From NCBI GenBank assembly GCA_037157565.1, contig JAZHRO010000002.1:74512001-74576000 (forward strand): 64,000 bases of DNA, given 5' to 3'. The notes under the pieces are model-generated. The model was not told the DNA's origin. It searched no databases and saw only the letters and a program-made list of their open reading frames with translations. Source of the DNA: Thalassia testudinum (lineage: Eukaryota; Streptophyta; Magnoliopsida; Alismatales; Hydrocharitaceae). Positions within the stretch are counted from its first letter, which is position 1. Each line of letters opens with the position of its first letter. Position numbers and translations under genes: made by a program. This document shows positions 10,164-21,345 of the stretch, in pieces.

Positions 10164-13100
10164 GGATTCTTACTTGGAATGTGCGTGGGTTGCACGATAG
10201 AAGTAGGAGGGGGTCTTTGCTTAGATATCTGCGAGAATGGGAGATTAATTGTGCCATCCTCCAAGAGACACATATTGATAGTGAATCTGACAGGGCATGG
10301 GTGGAGATGAGAGCTGGTCTTGCAAATGACCTTGTGGTGATCAATTCCAATGGCAGATCTAGGGGAATTGCCATCTGGTGGAGGAAGCATGTGCTGCGTT
10401 TGGAGTTCTCTGTGGCTAGGCACCTTTTGACTTGCAGGTTCAAAAGAGGCCAGGGGGACAGTGATCTCTTTGTGACAGGTGTGTATGGTTCTAGTGACCC
10501 TAGCAGGAGGCAGAAGCTGTGGGAGGATTGGAACTTGGCTGCAGATTTTGTGAATGGGGCAGTTTGGCTTGTTGGAGGGGAATTCAACTATGTTTTGGTG
10601 GGGAGTGACAGACCCAATGGGGTGGTGGATAGCTCTGCCACTGGTTTCCAGTTGATGGTCCGGGCTCTGGGCTTGTGTGAGTTTCCCTCTTCAGGTTCTG
10701 AATTCACTTGGAGGAATGGTAATGGGCTCATGTCCAAGATTGATAGGTTTTTTGGCAATGTTGGGCTGATGGATCTCTTCCAATTGTCCTTTGTTTGTGG
10801 TCTTGAACGTCCCTTCTCTGACCGTACACTTTGGTATGGGACAATGGTGAAAAGGTGTTGGCTGGATCCTATTTCAAGTTTAGGAAGTCATGGCTGAGGG
10901 AGCCAGGGTTCAGAGATTTGTTTGCTGAATGGTGGAGGGCCCAGCAGGTTGAAGGCACGGCTACCTTCAGGTTGGCTTCCAAGATTGTGGCTCTGAAAGG
11001 TATGCTGAAGGAGTATGGTGATATTGTCTCTGTCCTCAGACATCAGAAACGTCGAGAGGCCTTGTTGAAGATTCAAAAATTGGATACCAAGAAAGCTGTG
11101 GCTCAGCTGTCTGAGCTGGACTTTGCTGACAGAAAGAGGTGGCAGGGGGTGGTGGCTGAAGAAGACTTGAAACTGGAGATGGATTGGAGGGAACGATTAA
11201 GGTAGTTGTGGCTAAGTGAGGGGTATGCAAACACAAAATTCTTCCACTTGGTTGCCAGTTCTAGGAGAAAAGCTAATATGATCTCTTCAATTGTTAAAGA
11301 GGGGCAGAGAATTACCTCCATCTCTAATATCAGAGCTGAGGCTATCAGATATTTCAAGGAGTCTTCAAGAGTTGCAGGTAGGGGCTATTGGAGGATGGCA
11401 GCTAGTGATCTGCCCAAAATTACTGAGGCTCAGGGGTCCAATTTGATTGAACCTATGTCTGAAGCTGAAGTCTTGAAGGCCATTAAGGATCTCAATTGTG
11501 AAGGATCGCCTGGTCCTGATGGAATCCAAGTTCTCTTCGACAAAGAATTATGGGACATTGTGGGCACTGAGGTTATGGAAGTGATCAGAGAGTTTGAGAA
11601 TGGAAATTTTGGCTTTGAAAGAATAAATAGGTCCTATCTATTTCTTTTTTCAAAGACTCCAGGTGCTGAATCTTTTTAGGAGTTTAGACCTATTTTCCTC
11701 TCTAACTCTTTCTACTTGGTGATTGGCAAGGTCTTGGCCAATAGATTGAGGCCTGTTTTGCAAGATTTGATCCATCTTGGTCAATCAGCCTTCCTCCCTG
11801 GAAGATCTCTACAAGAATCATTCATCATGACCCAAGAGATGATCTGTGGATGGCATAAGAGAAAATGCAAGGCTTTTCTCTGGAAGGTTGACTTCTGCAA
11901 AGCTTATGACTCCATCAGTTGTCCTTATCTTTGAGATGTGCTTAAAAGAAGGGGCTTTCCTTCTACTTGGATCCATTGGGTGAAAAGATGTATCACCACT
12001 GCCTCTTTCACCCCCCGGATAAATGGGAAGCCCTGTGGGTTGTGGATTCAGCCCTAATGTGGCATCAGGCAAGGATGTCCCCTGGCTCCCCTAATTTTCA
12101 ACTTGGCAGTTGACAACTTGGCTTGGTATGCTTGTAAGCTTGCTGAAGTAGGTCTTATTAGAGGGTACTCTTTGTCGTGCAGGAGTAATCTGGCTCCCAT
12201 TCTTCAGTATGCAGATGATACCGTTTTCTTTGTAGAAGGGTCTATGGATGAAGCAATGGCTTTGCATCATATGGTTAATATCTTTGGTGAGCTCTCTGGC
12301 TTGAGGTTGAATAGGGATAAATCTAGTTTGGTCTACTTTGGCTTATCTGAGGAGGAGCAAGGAGCTCTAGCTGCTGTTTTGATGTCTCCCCGCATCAGTC
12401 TTCCTATTAGATATTTGGGGCTGCCTTTGAGGTGCACTAGAATGAAGAAGAGAGATTGAAGTTGCCTCTTTGACAAGATTTCATTGAAACTGGATGGTTG
12501 GCATAGCAGTTTCCTCTCCAAAGGTGGAAGACTTATCTTGCTCAACTTTGTGATCACATCCATCCCTGTTTTCTACTTTTCCATATTTAAAGCACTTAAC
12601 TCCATTTGGAAAAGGTTGGATGCATTGAGAAAGAGGTTCTTTTGGAAGGGAGCTAAACATGAGGGCAGATTCTTGCAGCCACTCAAATGGGAGCAGATTT
12701 GTTGTCCTAAAGATAGGGGTGGACTTGGGATTAAGTCCCTGAAACACTTTAATGATGCTTTGCTACTTAAGTGGGCTGTTAAACTCTTGCAAGGAGACCT
12801 GAAGTCGTGGACTGTCCTGATCAGAGATAGCTATGGTGCATTCAACAGTGTGCTGTCCAGACTTCAGCCCAGTAGGCCTTCTCCCTTCTGGAAATCAGTG
12901 ATAAGAGCTTTGGCTGATCACTTCCACCTGCTGCAGCCGTCTCTTGGGGATGGCAGGACCTTCAGCTTCTGGAAGGAGGGGTGGTCAGGGTTGGGTGTCT
13001 TGAAGGGGCTCTATCCAAGAGCTTTTGCTGTAGCATCTGACAAGGAGGCCACTGTCAGCAGGGTCTGGTCTTGCAGCAGCAGCAGCAGCTGGAATCTTAT

Positions 13101-13695
13101 TGAGGAGGATTCTAGTAGGAGAGCTACCAGGCTGTGGGAAGAAAGGAGGAGGCTAATTTCAGACCTTGAGAGCTTTAAGCCTAGGCCTGGAGTGGAGGAC
13201 AAGTACCTTTGGGAGGGGATTTATAATGTGCATTCTGGCTATAACAGAATTTTGAGCCTTGAAAGTGGGTGGAGATGCAACTTAATTGACAAGAAGATCT
13301 GGCTTTTAAAAATTCCCCTCAAGGTACTGATTTTTCTCTGGCTTTGTAGGAGAGATGGATTGATCACAAGTGATCTGCAGCATAGAAGGTTGGGAACTAA
13401 TCACCATGTTTGTTCTTTGTGTGAGATGAATACTGACAATGTAAATCACCTCTTTTCTTCTTGGCTTGTCACTGATGTTGTTTGGGGAAGAACATGTCAT
13501 GAGCTGCTACTAGATTGGGATTCTATCTGGCATGGGTTTGGTATGAGAGGGAAGCCACATGTACGCATGGCTGTCACTCTATGGTGTGTGTGGAAGGCAA
13601 GAAATGAGAGACTTTTTCAGGAGAGGCCGGTGTGTTGTGAAAGAATTGTAAGAGAGTGCTGTTCCCTCATACATTTTTGGGGATCTCTTTTGTAA
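10160..13695 (+). pseudogene. LINE ORF2: APE endonuclease, reverse transcriptase, zf-RVT
   Basis: The start ATG overlaps the ORF1 stop. The endonuclease opens with MRILTWNVRGL and has AILQETHID and a GSDRPNG-type active-site neighbourhood. A frameshift near 10828 moves the frame. The linker with WLSEGYANTKFFH leads to RT, with SPGPDGIQ, LANRLRPVLQDLI, GQSAFLPGRS, KVDFCKAYDS, GIRQGCPLAP and the catalytic box QYADDT at about 12211. The C-terminus has a zf-RVT-like VCSLCEMNTDNVNH stretch and ends WGSLL; no RNase H follows. In-frame stops occur near 11203, 11677, 11932, 12058 and 12457, most explained by single C-to-T or G-to-A changes. ORF2 would nick the target and copy the LINE RNA. Confidence 0.92.
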
Positions 13696-13733
13696 TTTCT
13701 CTTACTTGTTTATATAATATACCGCTCTGGATT

Positions 13734-13752
13734 GCTATCGTAAGACGATAGC
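13734..13752 (+). other. LINE 3' UTR stem-loop just before poly-A
   Basis: GCTATCG, a loop TAAGA, and CGATAGC form a perfect 7-bp hairpin, 15 bases upstream of the A run. Many LINEs carry a 3' stem-loop recognised by their own reverse transcriptase. That function is inferred here from position only. Confidence 0.7.
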
Positions 13753-13776
13753 TTTCCTTTCTGTTTCAAAAAAAAA

Positions 13777-13790
13777 AATTATGATTTTGA
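13777..13790. repeat. LINE target-site duplication, right copy
   Basis: This is identical to 5812-5825 and directly follows the poly-A tail. The leader of element A continues at 13791. Confidence 0.93.
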
Positions 13791-13810
13791 AGCTTCTAGA
13801 ATGCCCGTTG

Positions 13811-13829
13811 CTCCCCGGCAATGGCGCCA
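13811..13829 (-). other. Primer-binding site of element A (tRNA-Asp)
   Basis: On the minus strand this reads TGGCGCCATTGCCGGGGAG. It matches the complement of the 3' end of plant tRNA-Asp (ending CCCCGGCAACGGCGCCA) with one mismatch. It lies 7 bases from the LTR end at 13837, which fixes both the direction of element A and the LTR boundary. tRNA-Asp priming is characteristic of Athila/Tat elements. Confidence 0.9.
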
Positions 13830-13836
13830 AAAATAT

Positions 13837-16621
13837 TGATGGTGATTGGTTCATCAATTTAACTTGTTTTTATTACTCGAAATTTCAAAAATATTTTGAG
13901 GTCGAACTCAGGGAGCAAATTTGATTTTTAGGATCATAAAAATCACAATTCACAATAATGTACTGCTTTACAAAAAAAAACTAGAGAGAAAGGAAATAGA
14001 ATTTTTCTTCTCTTTTTCTTCTTTTCTCTCCTTCTTCTTTGCTCTCTTTCTCTTTTCTTTCTCTATCTTTAGACGTCTGATTCCAGAAATCAGACGCCTT
14101 AAATGGCGTTTGCTACAGTGCACGTCTTCTTCTTCTTCTTCTCTTTTTCTTTGATTGTTGCTGCTGCTGTTTCTCCTTGGCTTTTTCTTCTTCTCTTCTT
14201 TTCCTTTCTGCTTGGTCTTCCTCTTTGTGGCAGCTCCCTCCTCTTTTCTTCTTTTCTCTTTGGCTCTGCTTCTACTCCTTCTTCTACCTTCTTCTTCTTC
14301 TTCAGCTCCTTCGTCCTTCTTCTTCCTTAGCTCCTGCTCCTGCGGCTAAGTCCTCAGCCTCTTTCTCTTCTTCTTCAGCTCCTTCTACCTTCTGTGCTGC
14401 GCCTCTTCTTCTTCTCTTCCTCTTCCTCACAGCTGCTTCTGCTTCCTCCTCCTTCTTCTTCCCTGCATAGGCACGGTTATGCAAAACCTACCCCTACCCT
14501 CCCCGCATTTCTCTCTCTCTCTCTCTCTCTCTCTATTTCTCTCTTCGGGTCACAGCTCTCCCAGAGCCAACCAGATTATCGGGTCGGGTATACGCGCTCG
14601 GGACCAGGCCCACCGATGTGTGGTGGTGGGCGAGGTGTGCTTGGGTAGGCAGGTCAAGACTAGGTCCGCATGGCGTGGTGTCTCGGACGAGGCCGTAAGT
14701 GGGCGAGGGACCTCACCCCGTGTAGTAGGAGGCGATAAGCGTATTTCACAAATTCAATTTAAGCGCCATCACCCGCTCAAAAACTCACGAGGTGGGACTA
14801 AACATCCCACCTTTCTGTCGCGTGCCTGGCAGCAGAAAGCGCGAGCAATTCCAATTGCAGCGAAGGCCCCCAATGCCAAGCAAAGGCCTGGTCGATTGCG
14901 TGAGGGGATTCCGCGTCTTCTGGACCTGGAGGCCTGGGCGCTTGGGACCTGAACGAAGCTTCAAGCAAGCTTCGTGCGCTTGCGCCAATGGTGGAAGAAG
15001 TCGCGACCCTGAAATCACAAATACAGCCTTGCGGCCCTGTCAGAACCTTCAGCAGGCTTCGTCGGAGCACTGCGAAGGTAGCCCGGGGGTCAGCATGGCG
15101 TGAGGGTGGCTGTGCGTGTATGCCTAGGGCACATTGTGTGCGTGCAGGTGGGTGTGTTCGAGGAAAGGAGACAGTGGGTGGCACGGTGAGTGGAGAGGGG
15201 GGAAATGATTAGGGAGTGATGACGGAGCTTCAGAGGGGTTTGGTGAGGTGCATGGAGGAGTGGAATGGTGAGGACACCTCATCGGTGGTTTGCCGGAGGT
15301 GTGGATGATGGTGGTGGTTGGCGGCTGTCGAGGGTTTGGAAATAACAATTGACAAGGGGGAAATAGAGAGGGGAGAAAGGAGAACTTATCTGGTAGGTCC
15401 AGAGCGAAGGGGGAAGGAGGATGGCGAGCGGTTGGTGCCTGCCGTCGCCAGAGATGAAGGCGCCTAGGGGAAGAAGACGGCGACGATGAAGGGGATCGGA
15501 GGGCGCCTATTGGTACGGTGCGACGCGGCGGAGGACGGAGGAGATAGCTCTGCCACTAGTACAGTGGCAGAGTGACGAGAGAAAGGAGGAGGAGTCGCCG
15601 GAATCTCTGGGCAGTCTGCTGGAGTTTGGGAGGAGACGAATTTGAGGGGGATCTCAGGCCAAATCGAGCTTGAAGGATGCGGCGTGGTGTGCCACTCCTT
15701 AAATAGGAAAATGTTGGCTGGGAGGCACGCGAGAGCAACAGGGAGGTCACGCCGGAGGTATGGCAGACCGAAGACCCATACCTCTTGCGTGTTCGCACGA
15801 GAGGTGTGGCTGGCTTCAGGGCATGGGGAGCAGCCCATGCAGTAATTGCAAGGTCCTTTCAAATCTGGGGCCGGCTCCTCATGCAGATGAGGCACCATCC
15901 TCAATGCAAAGTCGCCGGAGGCATGGCCTACTGCTACAGGTGGCAGAGGGACCGAAGTGAAGAAAATGACGAGGAAGTTGAGGGGTAATTGCAAGGATTT
16001 CAAAAAGTTAAGGGCTAGAAAGTAATTTTTGAGGATCAAATTGCAAACTGGGTCAAGATGACCTTCCCTTAGGTCTAAATTTTGGTATAAACCTCATTTA
16101 TACTTAAGGAATATAATGGTGAACTTGGATTTTAGGTTTGACCACATTTGACTGGACATTTTGTACAAAAACCCAAATTAGGTCAAAAATTGGGTATGGA
16201 CTTCAATCTAGGTCAAAACAAGCTCTAAAGGAAAAATTGAAGGTTCTAAATCCTAGGGGATATTTTTCCATGAATTTTAGAGGGTTTATTTGATTTTTAT
16301 CTTGCCTGGAACTTCGTGAATTAAAGTGGGTTTATTTTAGGGTTGTAGAATGTCATTTAATTCCTAGATTTCGTCATAACCCTTTTTAGACCAAACCATC
16401 CTACTTTTTCTCTTATTAAGTCCGCTTGACCTATGTCTAGACCCTTAGAAATCCCGTTGATGCACTGCAATGATAAAATTATAGTTTTACCCCTTGTGTC
16501 ATGTTTTCTTCTCAGATTAGTAATTCCCTGAATTAGGCCTTCATTTAGGTTATGTAGGAGCTTTTGTTCATTTTATTAGGTCAAAATGTGCTAGTTAGGG
16601 TTCATCGTGAGGTTCTCATCA
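13837..16621 (-). mobile_element. 5' LTR of element A
   Basis: On the + strand the LTR starts TGATGGTGATTGG next to the primer site and ends TGAGGTTCTCATCA, giving TGATG/CATCA inverted termini. The sense strand has a TATTTAAGG promoter-like box near 15700, a GAAGAAG-rich stretch (CT-rich on the + strand, 13990-14470), and a GACGTC plus inverted GATT/AATC motif at 14071-14098. The left edge is firm. The right edge is inferred from the terminal repeats and because homology to the neighbouring B LTR starts just beyond it with B's own interior. Apparent serine- or arginine-rich ORFs inside it are compositional. Confidence 0.78.
13990..14534. repeat. CTT/TC-rich low-complexity tract in A LTR, including (CT)n at 14510-14534
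   Basis: The + strand is a run of CTT and TCC triplets ending in a perfect CT dinucleotide run. The same block appears inverted in the B LTR (17640-18000) and again in the D LTR (52960-53170). It is therefore a family feature, purine-rich (GAAGAAG) in element sense. Confidence 0.85.
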
Positions 16622-18260
16622 TCCGTGTCGTGCCATACCCGCGCGCATTCCTCTAGCCCCTTCGTCGTCGCCGTTCTCCCTCCTCTAGAAGTTTCTTCTC
16701 CGACGATGGTAGGTACAGCTAGCCATTTCCTATCCTCGTTCATCTGCTTAGTTAGGTTAGAATGCTTCCTCTCTCTCCCCTCTTCGTTTCCCTCTCTTTC
16801 TTTTCACTTTAAACCCCTCGATGTTGCAGACCACCACCACCTTCTCCAAGTTCGGCAGACCACCGGCGAGGTGTCTCCATCACTTGCACACCTCCATCCA
16901 CCTCACCAGACCCCTCATAACCTTCGCCACCATCCACTGAGAATTTTCCCCACCTTCACTGACCGCCAACATCTCCCCAAGTGCCCACTGAACACACCCA
17001 TTACCACGGCCACAGAGTAACCTAGGCACGCACGCCTAGGCCTCTCCGCAGCTAGCCACCAACCGCCTCACCTTCACCGTGACACGGCGAAGCTCTCCAA
17101 GTCATTTGACAAGGCTGCAAGGCCGTATTTATGAGTTTCATATTCATCCCTTTTCCGCCATTGAAGCACAAGCAAGGAGCTTGCAAGCTTCAACCCAGGT
17201 GTTGCGCTCCAAGTGAACAAGCGCAGGTGACGCGAGCTAGTCTCACAAAAACATCTAGCAAGAGAGCAGCCTTGAAGGAGAGCCCATCTACAGTAATTGA
17301 GCGAAGTCCTCACCTACAAGCGCAAGCGAAGCGGGTGGGACTTTTAGTCCCACCTCGGAAACTCAGGAGTGCAGCGAGTGGTTTTTATTGATTTTGTGTT
17401 TTCATCTGGTCGCCTCAAGAACACAGGGTGAGGTCCCCTCGTCCACGCTTACCTGCCTTGTCCGCGACCCACGCCTCCGCAGACCTGGCTGATAGACCCG
17501 TTTAACCCCGCACTCCTCACGCACCACCCACATTGGTGCGCCTGGACCCAGGTGTGCGTAACTCGACCCAATTACCCGGCTGGCTCTGGGAGAGCAAACC
17601 CAAGAGAGAAATAGAGTGAGAGTGTACGCGGGGAAGGGTAGGGGTAGGTTTTGCACTCTCGTGTGTGAAGGAAGAGGAAGAAGCTGAGGAAGTTAAGGCA
17701 AGGACCTAAAGACAGAGGCTGAAGAAGAAGGAAGAAGAAAAGAGAAGGAAGGAAACCAAATGCCAAAGAAGACAAGGAAGGAAAAAGGCACTGTAGCCAG
17801 AGAAGGTGCGGCTGAAGAAAAGGCAAAGGTAGAAGTAAAGGTAGAACAGAAGAAGAAGAAGGAAAGTTAGAAATGAAGAAGGCTAAAGAATAGAAGAAGA
17901 AGAAGAGAAAGAAGAGAAGGAAGAAGAAGGAAGTATCAGAAAGCTTAGAAGGAAAGAAGAACCAAAGAAAGGAAGAAGAGAAAGAGAAGAACAAACCAAA
18001 AGAAGAGTCAAATATTTTTACATTTGAATTTCTCTTTTATTGCTACAATTCTATTCATAAACTCCTGCATTATACCCTTAATTAGATTTTGAGTAGATTT
18101 AAGTGTTCAAATTACATCTATTGAGATTAGTGAATAAATTTCATTTGCTCCTTGTGTTCGACCTTGGACTCAACATTTGAGTAGTAAAAAAATTCTTATT
18201 TGTTTATTACGCTTGAATGACTGTACTACAACGCGACTTACTTAAAAACCCGTTCAAGCA
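16622..18260 (+). mobile_element. LTR of element B, 5' truncated by element A
   Basis: This is the inverted counterpart of the A LTR. Blocks near 16640, 16850-17060, 17330-17660 and the GAAGAAG tract (17640-18000) match A's LTR in reverse order. The end resembles other LTR ends of this family (CTCCTTGTGTTCGACC, then a TTATT-rich run) and terminates CGTTCAAGCA at 18260. The part homologous to the first 1.1 kb of A's LTR is missing, because A inserted there. What follows 18260 is not a primer site but the end of a protease-RT linker. Confidence 0.72.
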
Positions 18261-19174
18261 CTGTAAACATTTCTTGAGATGGGAAAATCAAACCTTGTAC
18301 CCTCTATCAAAAAGGCCTCTGAATTAGAGCTTAAACCACTTCCAGGATCTCTCAAATATGCCTTCCTTGGGCCTGACCATATGCTCCCCATTATTATCTC
18401 ATTTCTATTATTTGAAATGTAGGAGGGGGCATTACTTAATTGCTTGAGAAGGCACAAGGAAGAAATTGCTTGGACCATAGCCGACATTAAAGGGGTTGAT
18501 TTCACCCTTCGCAAGGATCACATTTACATGGATGAGCTTGTGAAGCCCTTTCGGTTCAATTATAACATGAGGGAAGTGGTAAAGAGAAAATTCTTAAGTG
18601 GTTGGATGCCGGGATATTCTATCCCATATCTGATAGTAAATGGGTCAGTCCTATCCACGTGGTGCCAAAGAAGGTAGGATTTACAGTTGACATTAATGAC
18701 AAGGGGGAATAAGTTACCACCAGACCTTTGATTGGTTGGAGGGTTTGTATTGATTATTGCTGCTTAAACATTGCAACCCAGAAAGATCATATTCCTTTGC
18801 TATTTATTGATCAGATTTTGGAAAACTTGGTAGGAAATAAGTTCTTTTGTTTCTTAGATGGATATTTTGGGTATAATTAAATTGTCGTCTTTATTGACCA
18901 CATTCATGAGTATGGTACATTTGTGTTCCAACGTATGTCATTTGGATTATGTAATGCTCCTATAACATTTCAGAGGTGTATGATGTCCATTTTTTCGGGC
19001 ATGATAGATGAGTGCGTAGAGGTATTTATGGATGATTTATCAATCTACGACACATCTTTTGACTAGTGTCTCTCACACCTGGAAAAAGTCTTAACCCGTT
19101 GTAAAGAGACAAGACTGGTCTTGAGCTAGAAGAAAAGCTATTTTATGGTCCAGTAAGGCATTGTTCTGGGGCAT
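18261..19174 (+). pseudogene. Element B: end of protease linker and reverse transcriptase, N-terminal part
   Basis: Directly after the LTR the translation matches element A's protease-RT linker (LELKPLP, then LKYAFLGP). RT follows with WRVCIDYCCLN, FFCFLDGYFGYN, FGLCNAPITFQRC and the catalytic VFMDDL box. It breaks off after GIVLGH at the solo LTR. Several stops and at least one frameshift are present, and a segment between the DGY and FVFQRMSFG motifs is shortened. Primer site, gag and the protease active site are absent, so a deletion joined the LTR to pol. Confidence 0.85.
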
Positions 19175-21340
19175 TGATGGTATCACCATCATCCTTTATA
19201 ACTAACCTAATTTAGCTAAGTTTTAAAGTTAAATTCATTTAATTAACATATTAAAAGGGTATTACTGAGTTAGGGATGAAGAGAGTGAAATTATTATAAA
19301 ATAGAGTTAATTCTTCAGTTTTCACAAACAATTATAAATGCAGAAAGACTGGAGGGTGAACCTTTGATTAATTAAAGGTCAATTGAGCTTAAACATTTTA
19401 AAAGTGGGTTGGTATTAAGCAATTTAGGATTTACATTCAAATTGAATGTTTAATTCTAGTTAAAATCCTAATTTCAACCCCACTTCAATTAAAATAGTTT
19501 TGATGGAAATAAATGTAATCTAAACTTTCTGAAAATTAATTAAAAATATTTTATAAGGTTTGGCATAGTCAATTTGACAATTGGAACTCGTTTTAACCTA
19601 AAACAAAATCAGAGCCGGGTATTTAGTATAATTTGGGTCTAAATGTAAATTGACCATGCAAATGACATCAAAATCCAAAATTGAAGTCACCATCAACTTC
19701 CCTATATCCAAATTAGGCTACGATAAAATTTTGGATTCATTAACTTCGTCTTGGTCAACTTTACATTTTAGTCCTCAATTCCTTATTTCTTTACAAAAAC
19801 CCCCCTAAATTTTTGAATTTCTTGCTATTATCCCCCTATCTCTTCATCTTCTTCGTGGGAGGGTCCCTCGACCTTTATGTAGCCATGGCGTGTGGTTGGG
19901 TGAAGTTTGCGCGTGAATTACAACCACCTCAGACCTCGGTTGCACTCGACGATTGAAGGATGTTTGTTCTACTCGCTGTTCTGCATCCACCGGTGGTGGT
20001 TTCATCTCCGGAGACTCCCTCAGCCAGCCGCAGTCATTGGTTAAAAGCTTCGCAGTTGTTGCGGGTTGTTGTGAACTTTCCTCGCAACCTCCAGCCATTG
20101 CATGCTCCAGAATCACTCTATAAGTACACGCGCGGCTCCTACAAACGTTTTTCTTCCAGAGATAGAACGCACAACCACCTCCTCCTTCCCACATGCGCGG
20201 CAATTGAAGGGCCTCGGAGCTCTCTCAACCCCTTCATCCACTGCTCTCTCGCTGAAATTGAGGGAGAGCTTTCACTCGTCGTCCTCGCACGAAGCTGCAC
20301 GCGGAGCTTCGGAGCTTCTACCCTCCTCCATCGCTCCGACCAACCCTCGCCATCATCTTCTTCCTCCTTGAGTCCAGTGGGTTCCTTCTCCCCTCCTCTC
20401 ATCAAATTAGGTTAGGGCTTAGATTAGTAGCATCTCAAATTTCATTTCTGGAGCTTCGTAGCTCTAGGCATCGCTTATGTCACCGCGACCATCACCGCCG
20501 TTCGTCACTGCGACAACCATCTCTGCCAGTCCTCATCTACCATTGACACCATCAATTGACTTAGGGCTTTGCTCCAGCTCAGCACACTGGAGCTCTTGAG
20601 CATTTAATCAGGGTCTTTCGACCCGTATTTCGACATGTAGGTACATGCTGGAGATCTCGTCGGAACCCATCACCTTCTCCATCTCCGGCCACTTCATCCG
20701 CCGCCATTGCTGTGATGATCATCGATCTGAAGGTGCCACCAAGTCAGCAAACATTCATTCTCACCATTAGCAGTTTGTTGACCCCATACCATGGGTAGAT
20801 CTCAACCTCTGGCCAACCTTCGGCAAACCCTTGCTGACCTTGAAGAAGAAGCACAAGGGCGAGGACCATTCTGAAAGAATTCCCAGGGGCCGCTGTTTAT
20901 TCTGCAGGGGCCTAGTTGTGACAATGCAAAGACCAAACTGAAAAAGAGTGTTTATTCTTGATTTAGAGTCTGTTTTAAGTAATTTTGAATGCGATAACTT
21001 GTTAGACATTTTTGTTAGAAGTTCATTTATGCCTAAATTGATGAATAGTTAATTATCCCCGATTATTAAGCTTCTAACAAATATTTATTTGCACTCATAT
21101 ATTTATTCTCTGACTGCTAAACTTTTAGTGCAATAGTGAACTTGTTTCATTTTCTTAAATTTGTCAGTTCACTAAAATCACTTGGACAAAGTAGTGGTAA
21201 TCGCATTTTAGCTTGCTCCTAGAGACAACCTTGGATTTCTTTCTGATTAATTCGAGTATTATAAATTTAGATGTTTGATTCGCTTTAATTACTATACTAC
21301 GATGTGGTGTATTTTTGAAACGATCGAAGCGAGTCAAACA
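19175..21340 (+). mobile_element. Solo LTR (Athila/Tat type) inserted in element B RT
   Basis: The insertion starts TGATGGTATCACC and ends GCGAGTCAAACA, between 5-bp duplications GGCAT (19170-19174 and 21341-21345). Removing it with one duplication rejoins the RT reading frame exactly across the cut (GIVLGH then [11 protein letters not shown]), which proves the boundaries. The interior has a CTATAAGTA box near 20115 and a 3' region like the B and D LTR ends. ORFs at 19844-20415 are shadow frames of LTR DNA with no recognisable domain. Confidence 0.93.
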
Positions 21341-21345
21341 GGCAT

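Larger units (their letters stand above)
5826..13776 (+). mobile_element. Plant L1-type LINE with poly-A tail, interrupted by a solo LTR
   Basis: The element begins after the left duplication with a short 5' UTR. It carries ORF1 (two CCHC knuckles), ORF2 (APE endonuclease, reverse transcriptase, zf-RVT), a short 3' UTR and a run of 11 A that ends at the right duplication. It looks full length. ORF1 is split by a chromovirus solo LTR (6540-9322). Without that insertion the LINE would be about 5.2 kb. ORF2 has one frameshift and about five in-frame stops, so it is dead. The clear poly-A and exact duplication suggest insertion well after element A. Confidence 0.93.
1..16621 (-). mobile_element. 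Element A: Athila/Tat-lineage Ty3/gypsy retrotransposon, 3' part outside window
   Basis: The minus strand carries, in sense order, a 5' LTR (13837-16621), a tRNA-Asp primer site, a leader, gag, protease, RT, RNase H and the start of integrase, which runs off the left edge. This gypsy order, the gag type, the long non-coding leader and the tRNA-Asp primer are typical of the plant Athila/Tat lineage. The leader is split by a LINE (5826-13776). The reading frames are broken mainly by single-base changes that look like TGG to TAG and CGA or CAG to TGA or TAG, as expected from cytosine deamination in methylated DNA. The right LTR edge abuts the interior of another LTR (B), so A probably inserted there. 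The element is non-functional. The lineage call rests on domain similarity seen by eye. Confidence 0.88.

Noticed and set aside
9704..10587. Minus-strand ORFs of 239 and 151 codons
   Set aside because: They are antisense shadows of LINE ORF1 and the APE domain, which have family motifs on the + strand.
13921..14648. Several overlapping ORFs of 60-97 codons rich in serine, leucine and phenylalanine
   Set aside because: They are translations of a CTT/TCC low-complexity tract inside the element A LTR, present in several frames at once, with no domain.
14479..16039. ORFs of up to 191 codons on both strands
   Set aside because: They lie inside the A LTR, overlap each other on both strands and lack recognisable motifs; GC-rich LTR composition explains them.
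19844..20415. ORFs of 119 and 151 codons
   Set aside because: They are within the solo LTR 19175-21340, opposite and overlapping, with no domain.
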